A DNA stretch of 64,000 nt, from positions 1 through 64,000 of the forward strand of contig NZ_JASCQG010000010.1 in NCBI RefSeq assembly GCF_030005555.1, read 5' to 3'. Origin of the DNA: Empedobacter sedimenti. GTDB taxonomy: Bacteria > Bacteroidota > Bacteroidia > Flavobacteriales > Weeksellaceae. The translations under genes were made by a program, and so were the position numbers. The notes under the pieces were generated by a model. It saw nothing but the letters and a program-made list of their open reading frames with translations, was not told the DNA's origin and searched no databases. Below, piece by piece: positions 26,968-35,702 of the stretch (the stretch's first letter is position 1; the number at the start of each line of letters is the position of its first letter).

Positions 26968-27693
26968 ATGACTAAATTAAGTGTTAATATAAATAAAATT
27001 GCCACAATTCGTAATGCACGAGGTGGAAACACGCCAAATCTTGTAGAAGCGGCAATCAAAATTCAGGAATTTGGTGGACAAGGAATTACAATTCATCCAC
27101 GTCCAGACGAACGTCATATTCGTTACCAAGATGTGTACGATTTGAAACCTGTTGTAACAACTGAATTTAATATTGAAGGGAAACCGATTGATAGTTTTAT
27201 GGAGTTGGTTTTAAATTCAAAACCAGAACAAGTTACCTTGGTTCCTGATGCAGAAGATGCGATTACGTCAAATGCTGGTTGGGATACAATCAAACATTTT
27301 GATTATTTAACGGATGTGATTAAAACGTTTAAAGATGCTGGAATCAGAACATCTATTTTCTTAGATCCAAATCCTGCTTTAATTGAAAGTGCTGCGAAAA
27401 CTGGTGCAGACAGAATCGAATTATATACAGAAGAGTTTGCAACACAATATGGTTTAGGGAATCTTGCAGCAATCAATCCTTATAAAGAAACGGCAAAATT
27501 GGCAATCGAAAATGGCTTGGCTGTAAATGCTGGACACGATTTGAGTTTAGATAATATCGAATATTTTATTCGTGAAATTCCAACAATTGCGGAAGTTTCT
27601 ATTGGTCACGCCTTGATTTCTGAAGCGTTATATTTAGGTTTAGAAAATACAATACAAGCGTATTTACGTAAAATTGAATTAGCAAATTTGTAA
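26968..27693 (+). CDS. pdxJ: Pyridoxine 5'-phosphate synthase
   Basis: TIM-barrel enzyme that condenses deoxyxylulose 5-phosphate with 3-amino-2-oxopropyl phosphate to make vitamin B6 phosphate. 241 residues; signature segments LSVNINKIATIRNARGG, ITIHPRPDERHI, VTLVPDAEDAITSNAGWD and VNAGHDLSLDN are all present. Sits between the MscS gene (9 nt) and the hydrolase gene (3 nt) in one likely transcript. Confidence 0.97.
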   Translation: MTKLSVNINKIATIRNARGGNTPNLVEAAIKIQEFGGQGITIHPRPDERHIRYQDVYDLKPVVTTEFNIEGKPIDSFMELVLNSKPEQVTLVPDAEDAITSNAGWDTIKHFDYLTDVIKTFKDAGIRTSIFLDPNPALIESAAKTGADRIELYTEEFATQYGLGNLAAINPYKETAKLAIENGLAVNAGHDLSLDNIEYFIREIPTIAEVSIGHALISEALYLGLENTIQAYLRKIELANL

Positions 27694-27696
27694 AAA

Positions 27697-28473
27697 ATGG
27701 CAGAAATCTTACACAGTAAAATTGTTGGTTCTGGTGAAAAACATTTATTGGTTTTTCATGGTTTATTCGGACAATTAGACAATTGGAGTACATTAGGAAA
27801 ACAATTTGGAGAACATTTTACGACACATTTGATTGATTTGCGCAATCACGGGCGTAGTTTTCATAGCGAAGATTCTTCTTTAGCAGCAATGACACAAGAT
27901 ATCGTGAATTATATGGATGCCAATTCTATCGAAAAAGCGCATTTGTTGGGACATTCACTTGGCGGAAGAATTGTGATTGATTTTGCGATGATTCATCAAA
28001 ATAGATTAGATCATTTAATCGTTGCTGACATGGCTCCAAAAGCGTACCAACCTCATCATAATGCGATTTTCAAGGCGCTGAAATCTGTTAATTTTGATCA
28101 AATTGAAACTCGAAAAGATGTCGAAACAACCTTAGAACAATTTATTCCTGAAATTGGTGTGCGACAATTTTTATTAAAAAACGTATACAATGCAGAAAAC
28201 GGGAAATATGCTTTTCGATTCAATTTAGATGTTTTAGATAAATATTACCAAGAAATGATTGGTTCTGAATTATTGAAAGGAGAATTTGATGGTCCAACTT
28301 TATTTTTGGGTGGCGCAAATTCTAATTACATCATGCCCGAAGATGAAATGATGATCAAAAATCGTTTTCCGAATGCTGAAATCAAGAAAATTGCAAACGC
28401 AGGACATTGGTTGCATGCAGAAAATCCGAAAGACTTTACAGCAGAAATCTTAGATTTTTTGTTGAATAAATAA
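27697..28473 (+). CDS. Alpha/beta hydrolase (YbfF-like esterase)
   Basis: 258-residue cytoplasmic alpha/beta-fold hydrolase. Oxyanion-hole region HGLFGQLDNW (21-30), nucleophile elbow GHSLGG with Ser87, and a C-terminal catalytic histidine in NAGHWLH. The RNHGRS segment matches YbfF-type esterases; natural substrate unknown. Third gene of MscS-pdxJ-hydrolase; a hairpin terminator follows. Confidence 0.9.
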   Translation: MAEILHSKIVGSGEKHLLVFHGLFGQLDNWSTLGKQFGEHFTTHLIDLRNHGRSFHSEDSSLAAMTQDIVNYMDANSIEKAHLLGHSLGGRIVIDFAMIHQNRLDHLIVADMAPKAYQPHHNAIFKALKSVNFDQIETRKDVETTLEQFIPEIGVRQFLLKNVYNAENGKYAFRFNLDVLDKYYQEMIGSELLKGEFDGPTLFLGGANSNYIMPEDEMMIKNRFPNAEIKKIANAGHWLHAENPKDFTAEILDFLLNK

Positions 28474-28478
28474 AAACT

Positions 28479-28512
28479 AAAAAGCGAAATTCAACTTGAA
28501 TTTCGCTTTTTT
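28479..28512 (+). terminator. Terminator after the hydrolase gene
   Basis: AAAAAGCGAAATTC pairs with GAATTTCGCTTTTT around AACTT, followed by T residues. Begins 6 nt past the stop codon. Confidence 0.88.
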
Positions 28513-28561
28513 ATCTTACTATCATTCTGTCCAATATAAATATAAAACGAAGAATGCTATT

Positions 28562-29089
28562 TTACTCTTTCAATAACGACCAATGGATATACTTGGCATC
28601 TCTGCTTAACTCTTTAAAATTCAATTTTTTCAACAGATTAATAGAACTAATGTTAGTAATTAAACAACTCGCTGTAATTTCTTCTAACAATTCGTTAGAA
28701 AAAGCCCATTTAATCAATCCTACAGCAGCTTCCTCTGCATATCCTTTTTTTCTTTCTGCTGCTACAAGTCCGTAACCGATGTCACAGCTTTTCTCTACAA
28801 AATTTAAACCTTTAAACCCTATATCACCGATTACTTCACGCGTAGATTTCTTGATAATCATCCACGACTCAAAACCAGTTGGATAATCCACTTTAGCTAA
28901 ATTATTCATAATTCTAGGTAAAGTATCCATCACAACACGATCTGGCCAATCAGTTCCTCTAACTAAATTCAACTTATCTAAATCAGAAAAATTATTCGCT
29001 AATATATTTTCACAAAACTTTGTTGTAAATGGAATTAAAAGCAATCTTTCTGTAGATAATTTCAGTACTTGCAAACTTTCTAAACTCAT
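28562..29089 (-). CDS. GNAT family N-acetyltransferase (RimJ/RimL-like)
   Basis: 175-residue GNAT domain. Visible: TERLLLIPF N-terminal strand, GDIGFKGL strand, and the acetyl-CoA loop around ERKKGYAEEAAVGLIKWAF (~110-128), with the C-terminal NLLKKLNFKE typical of RimJ/RimL relatives. Substrate not predictable. Its start overlaps the end of the upstream ABC ATPase gene by 4 nt (ATGA), so the two are translated from one transcript. Confidence 0.88.
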   Translation of the reverse strand: MSLESLQVLKLSTERLLLIPFTTKFCENILANNFSDLDKLNLVRGTDWPDRVVMDTLPRIMNNLAKVDYPTGFESWMIIKKSTREVIGDIGFKGLNFVEKSCDIGYGLVAAERKKGYAEEAAVGLIKWAFSNELLEEITASCLITNISSINLLKKLNFKELSRDAKYIHWSLLKE

Positions 29090-30045
29090 AATTGATGAAA
29101 TTTTACGATGTCAAATTTAAGCAAATCATTTGTCAATATTTTATGGGGTGAAAAAGTAACTAATTCTATATTTTTATAAATAAATCTAATTAAATAATCT
29201 CGTCCCTGAAATTTAGTCGAAATTACTTTTCCTTCAAATTTTCCTTTCTCTGAGATGACAATTTCCTCTGGATAAACTACAACATTAGCTGAATTAATCT
29301 CCAGACTCTTTGCGTCATTCAATATATTAACATAACCAAAAAGTTTTGCCACATATTCTAATACAGGAAATTCTCTCACCTTTTCTACCTCATCAAACTG
29401 AATCATTTTTCCTTCTTGAAGGACTAATATTTTATCAGATGTATAAAAAGCATCATTCAAATCGTGTGTTGTAAAGATCACCGTTATTTGATGCGCTTTA
29501 CACCAATCCATAATTTTTTCTCGAATAGTCAATTTCAAGGTTTGATCGAGATTAGAGAAAGGTTCGTCTAACAACAAAATTTCGGGCTGTTGAGCCAAAG
29601 CTCGTGCAATAGAAACACGTTGACGTTGTCCTCCACTTAATTTATTCGGAAAAATATATTTGAAATCTGACATTTCAACAACTTCTAATGCTTCGTCAAT
29701 ACTTTGTTGTTTAAGCTCTAAATCGAAATTACTTAAGAATTTTCCTACATTTTCTCCTACAGTCACAAAATCTAACAAATCATAATCTTGTGCTACATAT
29801 TTCATCATTTCATGGCCTGGAATAAGATTGTAAGCTGGTCCACGTAATTTTTTGGTTTGATATAAGATTTCTCCTTCATTAAAATCTAACAAACCATAAA
29901 TCAATTTCAGTAACGTTGATTTGCCACTTCCACTTTCTCCAATAATACTAATTACCTCACCTTTTTCTACAACAAAATTGATATCAGCTACCACATTTTT
30001 GTTAAAATCAGGATAATTATAATTAAGATTCTGAATATTTAGCAC
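29086..30045 (-). CDS. ABC transporter ATP-binding protein (orphan, PotA/FbpC-like)
   Basis: 319 residues. ATPase domain complete: Walker A GESGSGKST (~36-44), signature LSGGQRQR, Walker B EILLLDEPFSNLD, switch histidine TTHDLND. The last ~90 residues resemble a TOBE-like regulatory domain (VVVYPEEIVIS, GKVISTKFQGRDYLIRF), as in iron, spermidine or molybdate importers. No permease or binding protein gene lies nearby; only a GNAT gene is coupled to it. It either pairs with a permease elsewhere or works outside transport. Confidence 0.85.
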   Translation of the reverse strand: MLNIQNLNYNYPDFNKNVVADINFVVEKGEVISIIGESGSGKSTLLKLIYGLLDFNEGEILYQTKKLRGPAYNLIPGHEMMKYVAQDYDLLDFVTVGENVGKFLSNFDLELKQQSIDEALEVVEMSDFKYIFPNKLSGGQRQRVSIARALAQQPEILLLDEPFSNLDQTLKLTIREKIMDWCKAHQITVIFTTHDLNDAFYTSDKILVLQEGKMIQFDEVEKVREFPVLEYVAKLFGYVNILNDAKSLEINSANVVVYPEEIVISEKGKFEGKVISTKFQGRDYLIRFIYKNIELVTFSPHKILTNDLLKFDIVKFHQL

Positions 30046-30121
30046 GATTGAATAAATTTTGATTATTTTTGATAAAGGTATTTAGAATTATTCAAAATGA
30101 TTTATATAATTATTTCATTAA

Positions 30122-30165
30122 TTGACTTAAATCAATACCTAGAATCAATTTAAGTGATAATTTTG
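30122..30165 (+). promoter_or_regulatory. yceI promoter with Crp/Fnr-type dyad
   Basis: TTGACTTAAATCAA at 30122-30135 is one base off the FNR consensus TTGATNNNNATCAA. An exact -7 element TAATTTTG lies at 30158-30165. The dyad centre (30128.5) is 36.5 nt before the final G of the -7, about -43 from the expected start, the class II activator position. No -33 TTG is present, as expected for an activated promoter. Confidence 0.6.
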
Positions 30166-30187
30166 AAAAAAAATTAATAAAAGCGAT

Positions 30188-30865
30188 ATGAAAAAATTAT
30201 TTTTAGGCCTTGCCGTAGTTTCTGCAGTTGTATTAACATCATGTGATAACAAAACTGAAACTAAAGCTGCTACAGAAGCACAAGAAGGTGCAACATCTAC
30301 TGAAGGTGCAACAGAATATGCATTAGACACAACAACTTCTGTTGTTAACTGGAAAGGTGGAAAAACTTTTGATGATATTAAAAAACCAGAAGAAGGACAC
30401 TACGGAGTAGTAAAATTAAAAGAAGGGTCTGTAAAAGTAAATAATGGAGTTTTAGAATCAGGTAAATTAGTTGCTGATTTTGCTACTTTCGAATCTAAAG
30501 ATTTAGATGCTGATGCAGAAAGCAAAGGAAAATTAGACGGACACTTAAAATCACCAGATTTCTTAGATGTAGCTAAATTCCCAACTGCAACTTTCGAAAT
30601 TACTGGAGTTAAAGCTTTACAAGGAGCAGATTACAATACAGAAATTTCTGGAAACTTAGATTTCCGTGGAGTTCCTAAAAATGTAACTTTCAAAGCTAAC
30701 GTAACTGTTGATGCGAATGGAGTATCTATCAAATCTGAAGAATTTGCAATTAACCGTAAAGATTTCGGAATTACATTTACAGGAGCTGGAGGTTCTATCG
30801 TAAAAGACGAAGTATTATTACAAGTTGATTTAACTGCGAAAGCAGCAGCTACACCAGCAAAATAA
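30188..30865 (+). CDS. YceI family lipoprotein
   Basis: 225 residues; lipoprotein signal with Cys19 (VLTSC), a short Thr/Glu/Ala-rich linker (~23-43), then a YceI domain: YALDTTTSVVNWKGGKTF, GHYGVVKLKEGSVKV, LDGHLKSPDFLDVAKFPTATFEI and the final FGITFTGAGGSIVKDEVLLQVDL. YceI proteins form a lipocalin-like barrel that binds polyisoprenoids such as quinones in structurally studied members. Here it would be membrane-anchored in the periplasm. Monocistronic: own promoter with a Crp/Fnr-type dyad, own terminator. Confidence 0.93.
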   Translation: MKKLFLGLAVVSAVVLTSCDNKTETKAATEAQEGATSTEGATEYALDTTTSVVNWKGGKTFDDIKKPEEGHYGVVKLKEGSVKVNNGVLESGKLVADFATFESKDLDADAESKGKLDGHLKSPDFLDVAKFPTATFEITGVKALQGADYNTEISGNLDFRGVPKNVTFKANVTVDANGVSIKSEEFAINRKDFGITFTGAGGSIVKDEVLLQVDLTAKAAATPAK

Positions 30866-30889
30866 TCAAAACGTAAAATAGTATAATTT

Positions 30890-30920
30890 AAAGCCATACA
30901 TGAAAATGTGTGGCTTTTTT
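30890..30920 (+). terminator. Terminator after yceI
   Basis: AAAGCCATACAT pairs with ATGTGTGGCTTT (one G-T pair) around GAAA, then a T-run to 30920. Confidence 0.8.
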
Positions 30921-31026
30921 GATTTAAAATGTTAAAAAAAATAATTTCTTATCATTTTTTATTGTGAAAATTAATTGAACTTATTTATATTCGTACTCAT
31001 AATTAATAACATACATTAACAAAACA

Positions 31027-31545
31027 ATGAAAACAATTAAGTTCTTCCATTCGGAGGAAACATTTAATTACCAAATTGAAAAAGCACTTTGCAAAGTCGT
31101 TTTTCAGGGAAATAAAAAATGTTTATTGGTCGAAATCCATTCCAATGATGACTTAGAACACGTAGAAGGAGATTCGTTACAGAACGATTTTCCTCAACTT
31201 TCTTTCTTTATCGATGATTTTCCGTTAGATGTAGAATCTGTAGAAGAATTAAACGGTAAAAAAGTTTCTATTCCTTATGGTTTTGCAGAAGAAGAGGACG
31301 AAGAAGGTGAAACAGTAGAAGTTTATTACACAACGTTGAATGTTTCGGAAGAAGATTATGAAACTGTCAACAACGAATTAACGTTTAGTGTAAATGACGA
31401 TGGTATTTTGACTCTTAATTGGAAAGGAGAAGTGCAAGATTTTACTGAAGAAACAGATGGAGATATTCCTTTTGAAGTAGAATGTACTTTTGAAGAATTT
31501 GAATTTAATGAAGATGATTTCGAAGAAATAGCTCAACCAAAATAA
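31027..31545 (+). CDS. Acidic cytoplasmic protein of unknown function
   Basis: 172 residues, no signal peptide or membrane helix, markedly acidic, especially EEEDEEGETVEVYY (~88-101) and the C-terminal EFEFNEDDFEEIA. It begins MKTIKFFHSEETFNY. The alternating hydrophobic pattern suggests a beta-rich fold, but I recognise no family. It stands alone: terminator of yceI upstream and its own terminator downstream (31549-31578). Confidence 0.7.
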   Translation: MKTIKFFHSEETFNYQIEKALCKVVFQGNKKCLLVEIHSNDDLEHVEGDSLQNDFPQLSFFIDDFPLDVESVEELNGKKVSIPYGFAEEEDEEGETVEVYYTTLNVSEEDYETVNNELTFSVNDDGILTLNWKGEVQDFTEETDGDIPFEVECTFEEFEFNEDDFEEIAQPK

Positions 31546-31548
31546 TCA

Positions 31549-31578
31549 AAAAACGGCGCTGAAATAGCGCCGTTTTTT
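31549..31578. terminator. Bidirectional terminator
   Basis: AAACGGCGCT (31551-31560) pairs perfectly with AGCGCCGTTT (31566-31575), loop GAAAT, with A- and T-tracts on either side. Lies between convergent genes. Confidence 0.92.
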
Positions 31579-31596
31579 ATTCTTATATAATTGATA

Positions 31597-31980
31597 TTAT
31601 CTTCCTTTCATAAAAATCCAAGCCAATAATCCCCAACCTACAACCATTAATAAACCTCCAAGTGGTGTAATTGGTCCTAAGAATTTTAGATTTGCTCCCC
31701 AATGATTGGCAAACGAAAGCAAATAAATACTTACAGAAAATATAAATGTACCTGCAATAAGACACCAAGCTGCAGAACGTTCTAAACTTTTATCGAACTG
31801 AAAATACATTCCGATCGCTAACAACGCAATCGCATGATACATTTGATAACGAACACCAACCTCAAAACTTACCAATTTATCTTCTGGCAAAAATTTCTTG
31901 AATGCATGCGCGCCAAAAGCACCCAAAATAATTGCTGTCATTCCGTACAAAGACGCAATTGTTAATACAAGATTCTTCAT
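31597..31980 (-). CDS. DUF423 family membrane protein (YgdD-like)
   Basis: 127 residues, four transmembrane helices. Family signatures are the N-terminal GAFGAHAFKKFL segment (~21-32), the YQMYHAIALLAIG helix and the C-terminal GPITPLGGLLMVVGW. Inner-membrane, function unknown. It follows tsaB by 15 nt on the same strand. Confidence 0.92.
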   Translation of the reverse strand: MKNLVLTIASLYGMTAIILGAFGAHAFKKFLPEDKLVSFEVGVRYQMYHAIALLAIGMYFQFDKSLERSAAWCLIAGTFIFSVSIYLLSFANHWGANLKFLGPITPLGGLLMVVGWGLLAWIFMKGR

Positions 31981-31995
31981 GATATTTCTTTTTAT

Positions 31996-32667
31996 TTATT
32001 CCGTTTTCTTTTTTCCTGCAACAAAATCCTTCAAATAATAAGGTTCGAAATAAGCAACATCTTCGAATTGTTTTTCTTCAAAACGATTCTCTGCTAATGA
32101 ACTCATCCATTTAGCTGACGGAAAAGTTTGTACAAAAACAGCATCTAAATGCGCTAAAACCTCTTGACATTTTTCAGCGCCATCACCTACAAAAACAATC
32201 TTTTTCCCTTTCAATTCTTCAAAAGAAGTCTCGTCAATTACCTTTGCTTCAGTTTCTGTTAATTGATTTCCTTGTGTATCAAATTGTGCTGTATAAACTT
32301 CCATACGACGCGCATCAATCATAGGTATTATTATATCATAGCCTTGATTAATTTGAGATTCTGCTAAAATTTGAAGAGAATTAATGGCTAATAATGGAAG
32401 GTTAAGACCAAACGCAAATCCTTTTGCAGACGAAACTCCAATTCGCAAACCTGTATAAGAGCCTGGTCCTTTCGAAACGCAAACTGCATCTAGATCTTTC
32501 CACTCAATTTCAGCCCCATCAATACACCAATCAACAAATTGATTTAGTTTTTCTCCATGCGCGAAACTTTCTGCACTTTCTTCAACTAAACATAGTTGAA
32601 CACCGTCTTTAGCAATCGAAACTGAACAATTTTTTGTTGAAGTTTCTAAATTTAAGATTGTTGCCAT
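31996..32667 (-). CDS. tsaB: tRNA threonylcarbamoyladenosine biosynthesis protein TsaB
   Basis: Partner of TsaD and TsaE in making t6A37 on ANN-decoding tRNAs. 223 residues from the methionine at 32667 (MATILNLETSTKNCSV), the usual family start; the frame extends 6 codons upstream without support. The SKGPGSYTGLRIGVSSAKGFAFGL segment (~60-83) is diagnostic. Belongs with the DUF423 gene downstream. Confidence 0.95.
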   Translation of the reverse strand: MATILNLETSTKNCSVSIAKDGVQLCLVEESAESFAHGEKLNQFVDWCIDGAEIEWKDLDAVCVSKGPGSYTGLRIGVSSAKGFAFGLNLPLLAINSLQILAESQINQGYDIIIPMIDARRMEVYTAQFDTQGNQLTETEAKVIDETSFEELKGKKIVFVGDGAEKCQEVLAHLDAVFVQTFPSAKWMSSLAENRFEEKQFEDVAYFEPYYLKDFVAGKKKTE

Positions 32668-32755
32668 GATGCAAAGATACATCACGAAAGTTAGAAGATT
32701 GTCTAAAAAATAATGATTTTAGAATAGGTTTTGGCGAAATTGCTACGTTAAAACC

Positions 32756-34078
32756 CTATTTCGACTCCAACGTAATCGGAACTCCTGCATAGAAATCTAA
32801 CACTTTTTGTTTAAAAATGTAGTTGTATTTTGCTTGTAGCATTTGCGATTCTGATACCATCAAGTCATTTCGCGAACGGTTAAAATCATATTGATTAATT
32901 ACGCCAGCATTATACGATTTTTGAGCAAAATCATACGAAATCTTTGCATATTTCACTGCTTCCTTTGACGAATCATAAGATGCAAAAGAACTATTAACTT
33001 CGAAATAAGCAGATTGTACATTTTTCTGAATTTCTTGACGAGATTGCATCAAATTATTCTTTGCTAAATCTTGATTGATTAACGCTTTCTGAATATTAAT
33101 TTTATACGAATATTGATTCCAGATTGGCACAATAACACTCACTCCAAAAACACCTGTTACATTATGTCCTAATTGCGTTAGAAAAGCATCTTGACGTAGT
33201 CTTTTGTTAAAATATTGTAAGTAACTTGTTCCGAAGTTAAAGCTACCTGTAACTTTAGGAAACAATGAGGTACGCGTTATCTCAGTTTGTTTTACAGCAG
33301 ATTCTATTTGCAACTCTGCATATTTTACTGCTGGTTGATTTGCATAAGCATATTCTAAAACATCATCTAAATTATACAACTGAGAAGACACATTATCTGG
33401 CAATTTAACACTAACTACATTAAATTTTCGGTAATCTTCTAATTGTAACAACATAGCCAAGTTAAACAAAGCGCGTTCTATTTCAATTTGAGCATTTACC
33501 ACCTCTCTTGTATTTGTTGCAACCTCAGATTCAGATTGTGCCACAATAGATTGTGCTACAGTACCGGCTTTAAATTTCTTTCTGTTTTGATCTAATAATA
33601 ACTTAGAAATATCCAAATTACCAACCGCTACTTGTTTCAATTCTTTATTCAGAAGCACTGCCAAATAATAATTGGCAACTTGTAACGAAATATCATTTAC
33701 AGTAATTTCTGTCTGTGTTTTTGCAGCTTGTAAATCAATCTCTGCTTTTTCTTTGTTTAGTTTTACAACTCCACCACTGTAAATATTGATACTTGATTGC
33801 GCACCAACCGAATGAGAAAATTGATAATATCCTTTATCAATCGTTGGATTATAGGAACCAATCGTAAAACTATTATCCATAGTTCCCGAAACTGTTGGCA
33901 ACCACGAGTTATACATCAACTCTTTGTCCTTATTAAAAAGCTCTTCGTTGATTTTATTTTGCTGAACCGTCAAGTTGTTCTTGTTCGCATACATAATGCA
34001 TTGTTCTATTGTCCAATCTTCTTGGGCAAAAGAATAAATTGATCCTAAAAATGTTAGCGCAAATAATAGACGTTTCAT
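32756..34078 (-). CDS. TolC family outer-membrane efflux protein
   Basis: 440 residues with a signal peptide (MKRLLFALTFLGSIYSFAQ). Two OEP repeats of long amphipathic helices and beta segments: the first around WTIEQCIMYANKNN, the second around VLEYAYANQPAVKYAELQIE, ending near SYNAGVINQYDFNRSRNDLMVSESQMLQAKYNYIFKQKVLDFYAG. Forms the outer-membrane channel of type I secretion or efflux pumps. No membrane fusion protein or inner-membrane pump is adjacent, so its partner is elsewhere. A weak hairpin overlapping the stop (32722-32760) may terminate it. Confidence 0.92.
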   Translation of the reverse strand: MKRLLFALTFLGSIYSFAQEDWTIEQCIMYANKNNLTVQQNKINEELFNKDKELMYNSWLPTVSGTMDNSFTIGSYNPTIDKGYYQFSHSVGAQSSINIYSGGVVKLNKEKAEIDLQAAKTQTEITVNDISLQVANYYLAVLLNKELKQVAVGNLDISKLLLDQNRKKFKAGTVAQSIVAQSESEVATNTREVVNAQIEIERALFNLAMLLQLEDYRKFNVVSVKLPDNVSSQLYNLDDVLEYAYANQPAVKYAELQIESAVKQTEITRTSLFPKVTGSFNFGTSYLQYFNKRLRQDAFLTQLGHNVTGVFGVSVIVPIWNQYSYKINIQKALINQDLAKNNLMQSRQEIQKNVQSAYFEVNSSFASYDSSKEAVKYAKISYDFAQKSYNAGVINQYDFNRSRNDLMVSESQMLQAKYNYIFKQKVLDFYAGVPITLESK

Positions 34079-34104
34079 ATAATCGTTAGTCAGAAATTTA
34101 AAGA

Positions 34105-34152
34105 TATAAAATAAGTCGAATTTCTAAACAATATGTTACGAAATTCGACTTC
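34105..34152 (-). terminator. Long-stem hairpin after gldC
   Basis: AAGTCGAATTTC (34113-34124) pairs perfectly with GAAATTCGACTT (34140-34151), 15-nt loop. On the minus strand it follows the gldC stop by 23 nt; the T-run after the stem is imperfect (ATTTTATAT). Confidence 0.6.
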
Positions 34153-34174
34153 AAAAAGGAGAAAAAAAATTTTT

Positions 34175-34501
34175 CTATCCTTTAATTTTTGATGCAAGTG
34201 CAAATTCTTCTGCAAAAGCTGCAATTCTTTGCGCTACTTCTTCTTCATCAGTTGCTCTTTGGTAAGAGCTAGACATAGAGATTAAGATTTGGTGAAAGAA
34301 ACGTTTCATATCATCTTGTGTCATATCTTTTGTCCACAAATCGATACGTAAAGCCTCTTTTGATTTATCATCCCAAACAGAAAGTAACATTGCTTTTGTT
34401 TCTTCGTGACTAATTCCACCATCTGGTGCATTCCAAGTCATTTTTTCTGGAACATTGTTTTCATCTAATTCGATGTCTACAGAAATATTTGTTGTTCTCA
34501 T
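34175..34501 (-). CDS. gldC: Gliding motility protein GldC
   Basis: Small cytoplasmic protein (108 residues from the methionine at 34501; three more codons are open upstream) of the gliding/type IX secretion set. The N-terminal strand with LDENNVPEKMTWNAPDGG and the DKSKEALRIDLWTKDMTQDDMKRFFHQ segment are typical. In flavobacteria it travels with gldB, and here it starts 18 nt after the gldB stop. Confidence 0.93.
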   Translation of the reverse strand: MRTTNISVDIELDENNVPEKMTWNAPDGGISHEETKAMLLSVWDDKSKEALRIDLWTKDMTQDDMKRFFHQILISMSSSYQRATDEEEVAQRIAAFAEEFALASKIKG

Positions 34502-34519
34502 AAAATTCAAATTCTACTA

Positions 34520-35569
34520 TTATTTTATAAAATGATAATTTTTACCATTTATTGATTTCGTTGTATATGTTGATTCGCTATTTCCATCTAAAGCTGGTTT
34601 ATATTTCGAATCTTTAAAGATTTTTTGTCCATCCATATCTTCCAACAATGCTTTCAATTCAACCTTAGGATTCTCTCTCATGTATTGACGAATAATTTGC
34701 CAACCCAACCAAGCACCAATTTTCCCTGGAGATTCTTGCTCTATTTCGTTGTTAAACTTAGAGAAAGGAGCTGTAACCAAAAAGCGTTTGTCTAATGAAG
34801 CATCCGAACTAAAAATATAATTTTGTTCAACAAAAAAGTTCCAAATCTGTCCTTCATTTGCTATACACCACGCTATTTGCTCTGGCGTGTAACCCATTTT
34901 ATATTCGTCGGGCGTATCAGTTAACAAAGCATCTTGCAAAATTAACTTCTTTCCTTCGTAAATAATTTTATCAATAAATAATTGATTTCTTGGGCTAAAT
35001 GTCACAATATCATTCGCAATTGCATCTACTGCCTGCGATGGTAAACGATCTATTTCAAGATTTGTGCGTAAATAACGATCAACTCTTATGCTATCATATA
35101 ATTTATTCTTTTCGCCCAAATAAGCATCCATTGCGATAAACATCATTCCAGATTGTTGACTAAACATCACTGGATAATCTATATTTTGCAAACCAGATGA
35201 ATATGTAAAAACTGTTGGCGTTTTATATTCAGGAAAATAATATTGATAACGCTGAAACATTGGTGTAAGCGTTTTATCAAGTTGGCTATAATCTCCAAAA
35301 TTCTTCTTTGCTAAACTATAAATAGCTAATTCTTCTTTGTTTTTACGTTGTTTTTCCCAAATACTATCATGCGTCTTTTCATCAAAAAAGAACGGATATT
35401 CTTTGCGTAAAGTTGCTAACGGAATTGTATCGTTAAAAAAATCTTTACTAATATCATGAATCGTCAACTTTACGTTTTGTTGTTGAACGTCAACATCCCA
35501 CGACTTTTCTTTTTTACATGCTGTAAATAAAATTAAACTCGCAAAAGCAAGGCGACAAATAAATTTCAT
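34520..35569 (-). CDS. gldB: Gliding motility lipoprotein GldB
   Basis: 349 residues; signal peptide with lipobox LFTAC (Cys18), so anchored in the periplasm. Required for gliding and type IX secretion in Flavobacterium johnsoniae. Family segments: YPFFF near residue 60, IDYPVMFSQQSGMMFIAMDAYLG, and the C-terminal GKIGAWLGWQIIRQYMRENP. Divergent from nadE and followed by gldC, the order usual in flavobacteria. A TATTTTTG -7 element lies at 35590-35597 (minus). Confidence 0.94.
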   Translation of the reverse strand: MKFICRLAFASLILFTACKKEKSWDVDVQQQNVKLTIHDISKDFFNDTIPLATLRKEYPFFFDEKTHDSIWEKQRKNKEELAIYSLAKKNFGDYSQLDKTLTPMFQRYQYYFPEYKTPTVFTYSSGLQNIDYPVMFSQQSGMMFIAMDAYLGEKNKLYDSIRVDRYLRTNLEIDRLPSQAVDAIANDIVTFSPRNQLFIDKIIYEGKKLILQDALLTDTPDEYKMGYTPEQIAWCIANEGQIWNFFVEQNYIFSSDASLDKRFLVTAPFSKFNNEIEQESPGKIGAWLGWQIIRQYMRENPKVELKALLEDMDGQKIFKDSKYKPALDGNSESTYTTKSINGKNYHFIK

Positions 35570-35589
35570 TGCGTTGGTTATTTAGCAAA

Positions 35590-35686
35590 CAAAAATAGGA
35601 AATAATCTGTAGACTATTGCACATTAAAATTTTGAATGATTCTTGAAAAGTTGAAAAGCTTTCTTCTCATATTATACTTATATTTG
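35590..35686. promoter_or_regulatory. Divergent gldB / nadE promoter region
   Basis: Minus-strand TATTTTTG (complement of 35590-35597) for gldB, 21 nt before its start, and plus-strand TATATTTG (35679-35686) for nadE, 17 nt before its start. Both fit TAnnTTTG; neither has a well-spaced TTG. Confidence 0.4.
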
Positions 35687-35702
35687 AGTTAAAATAACGC
35701 AT

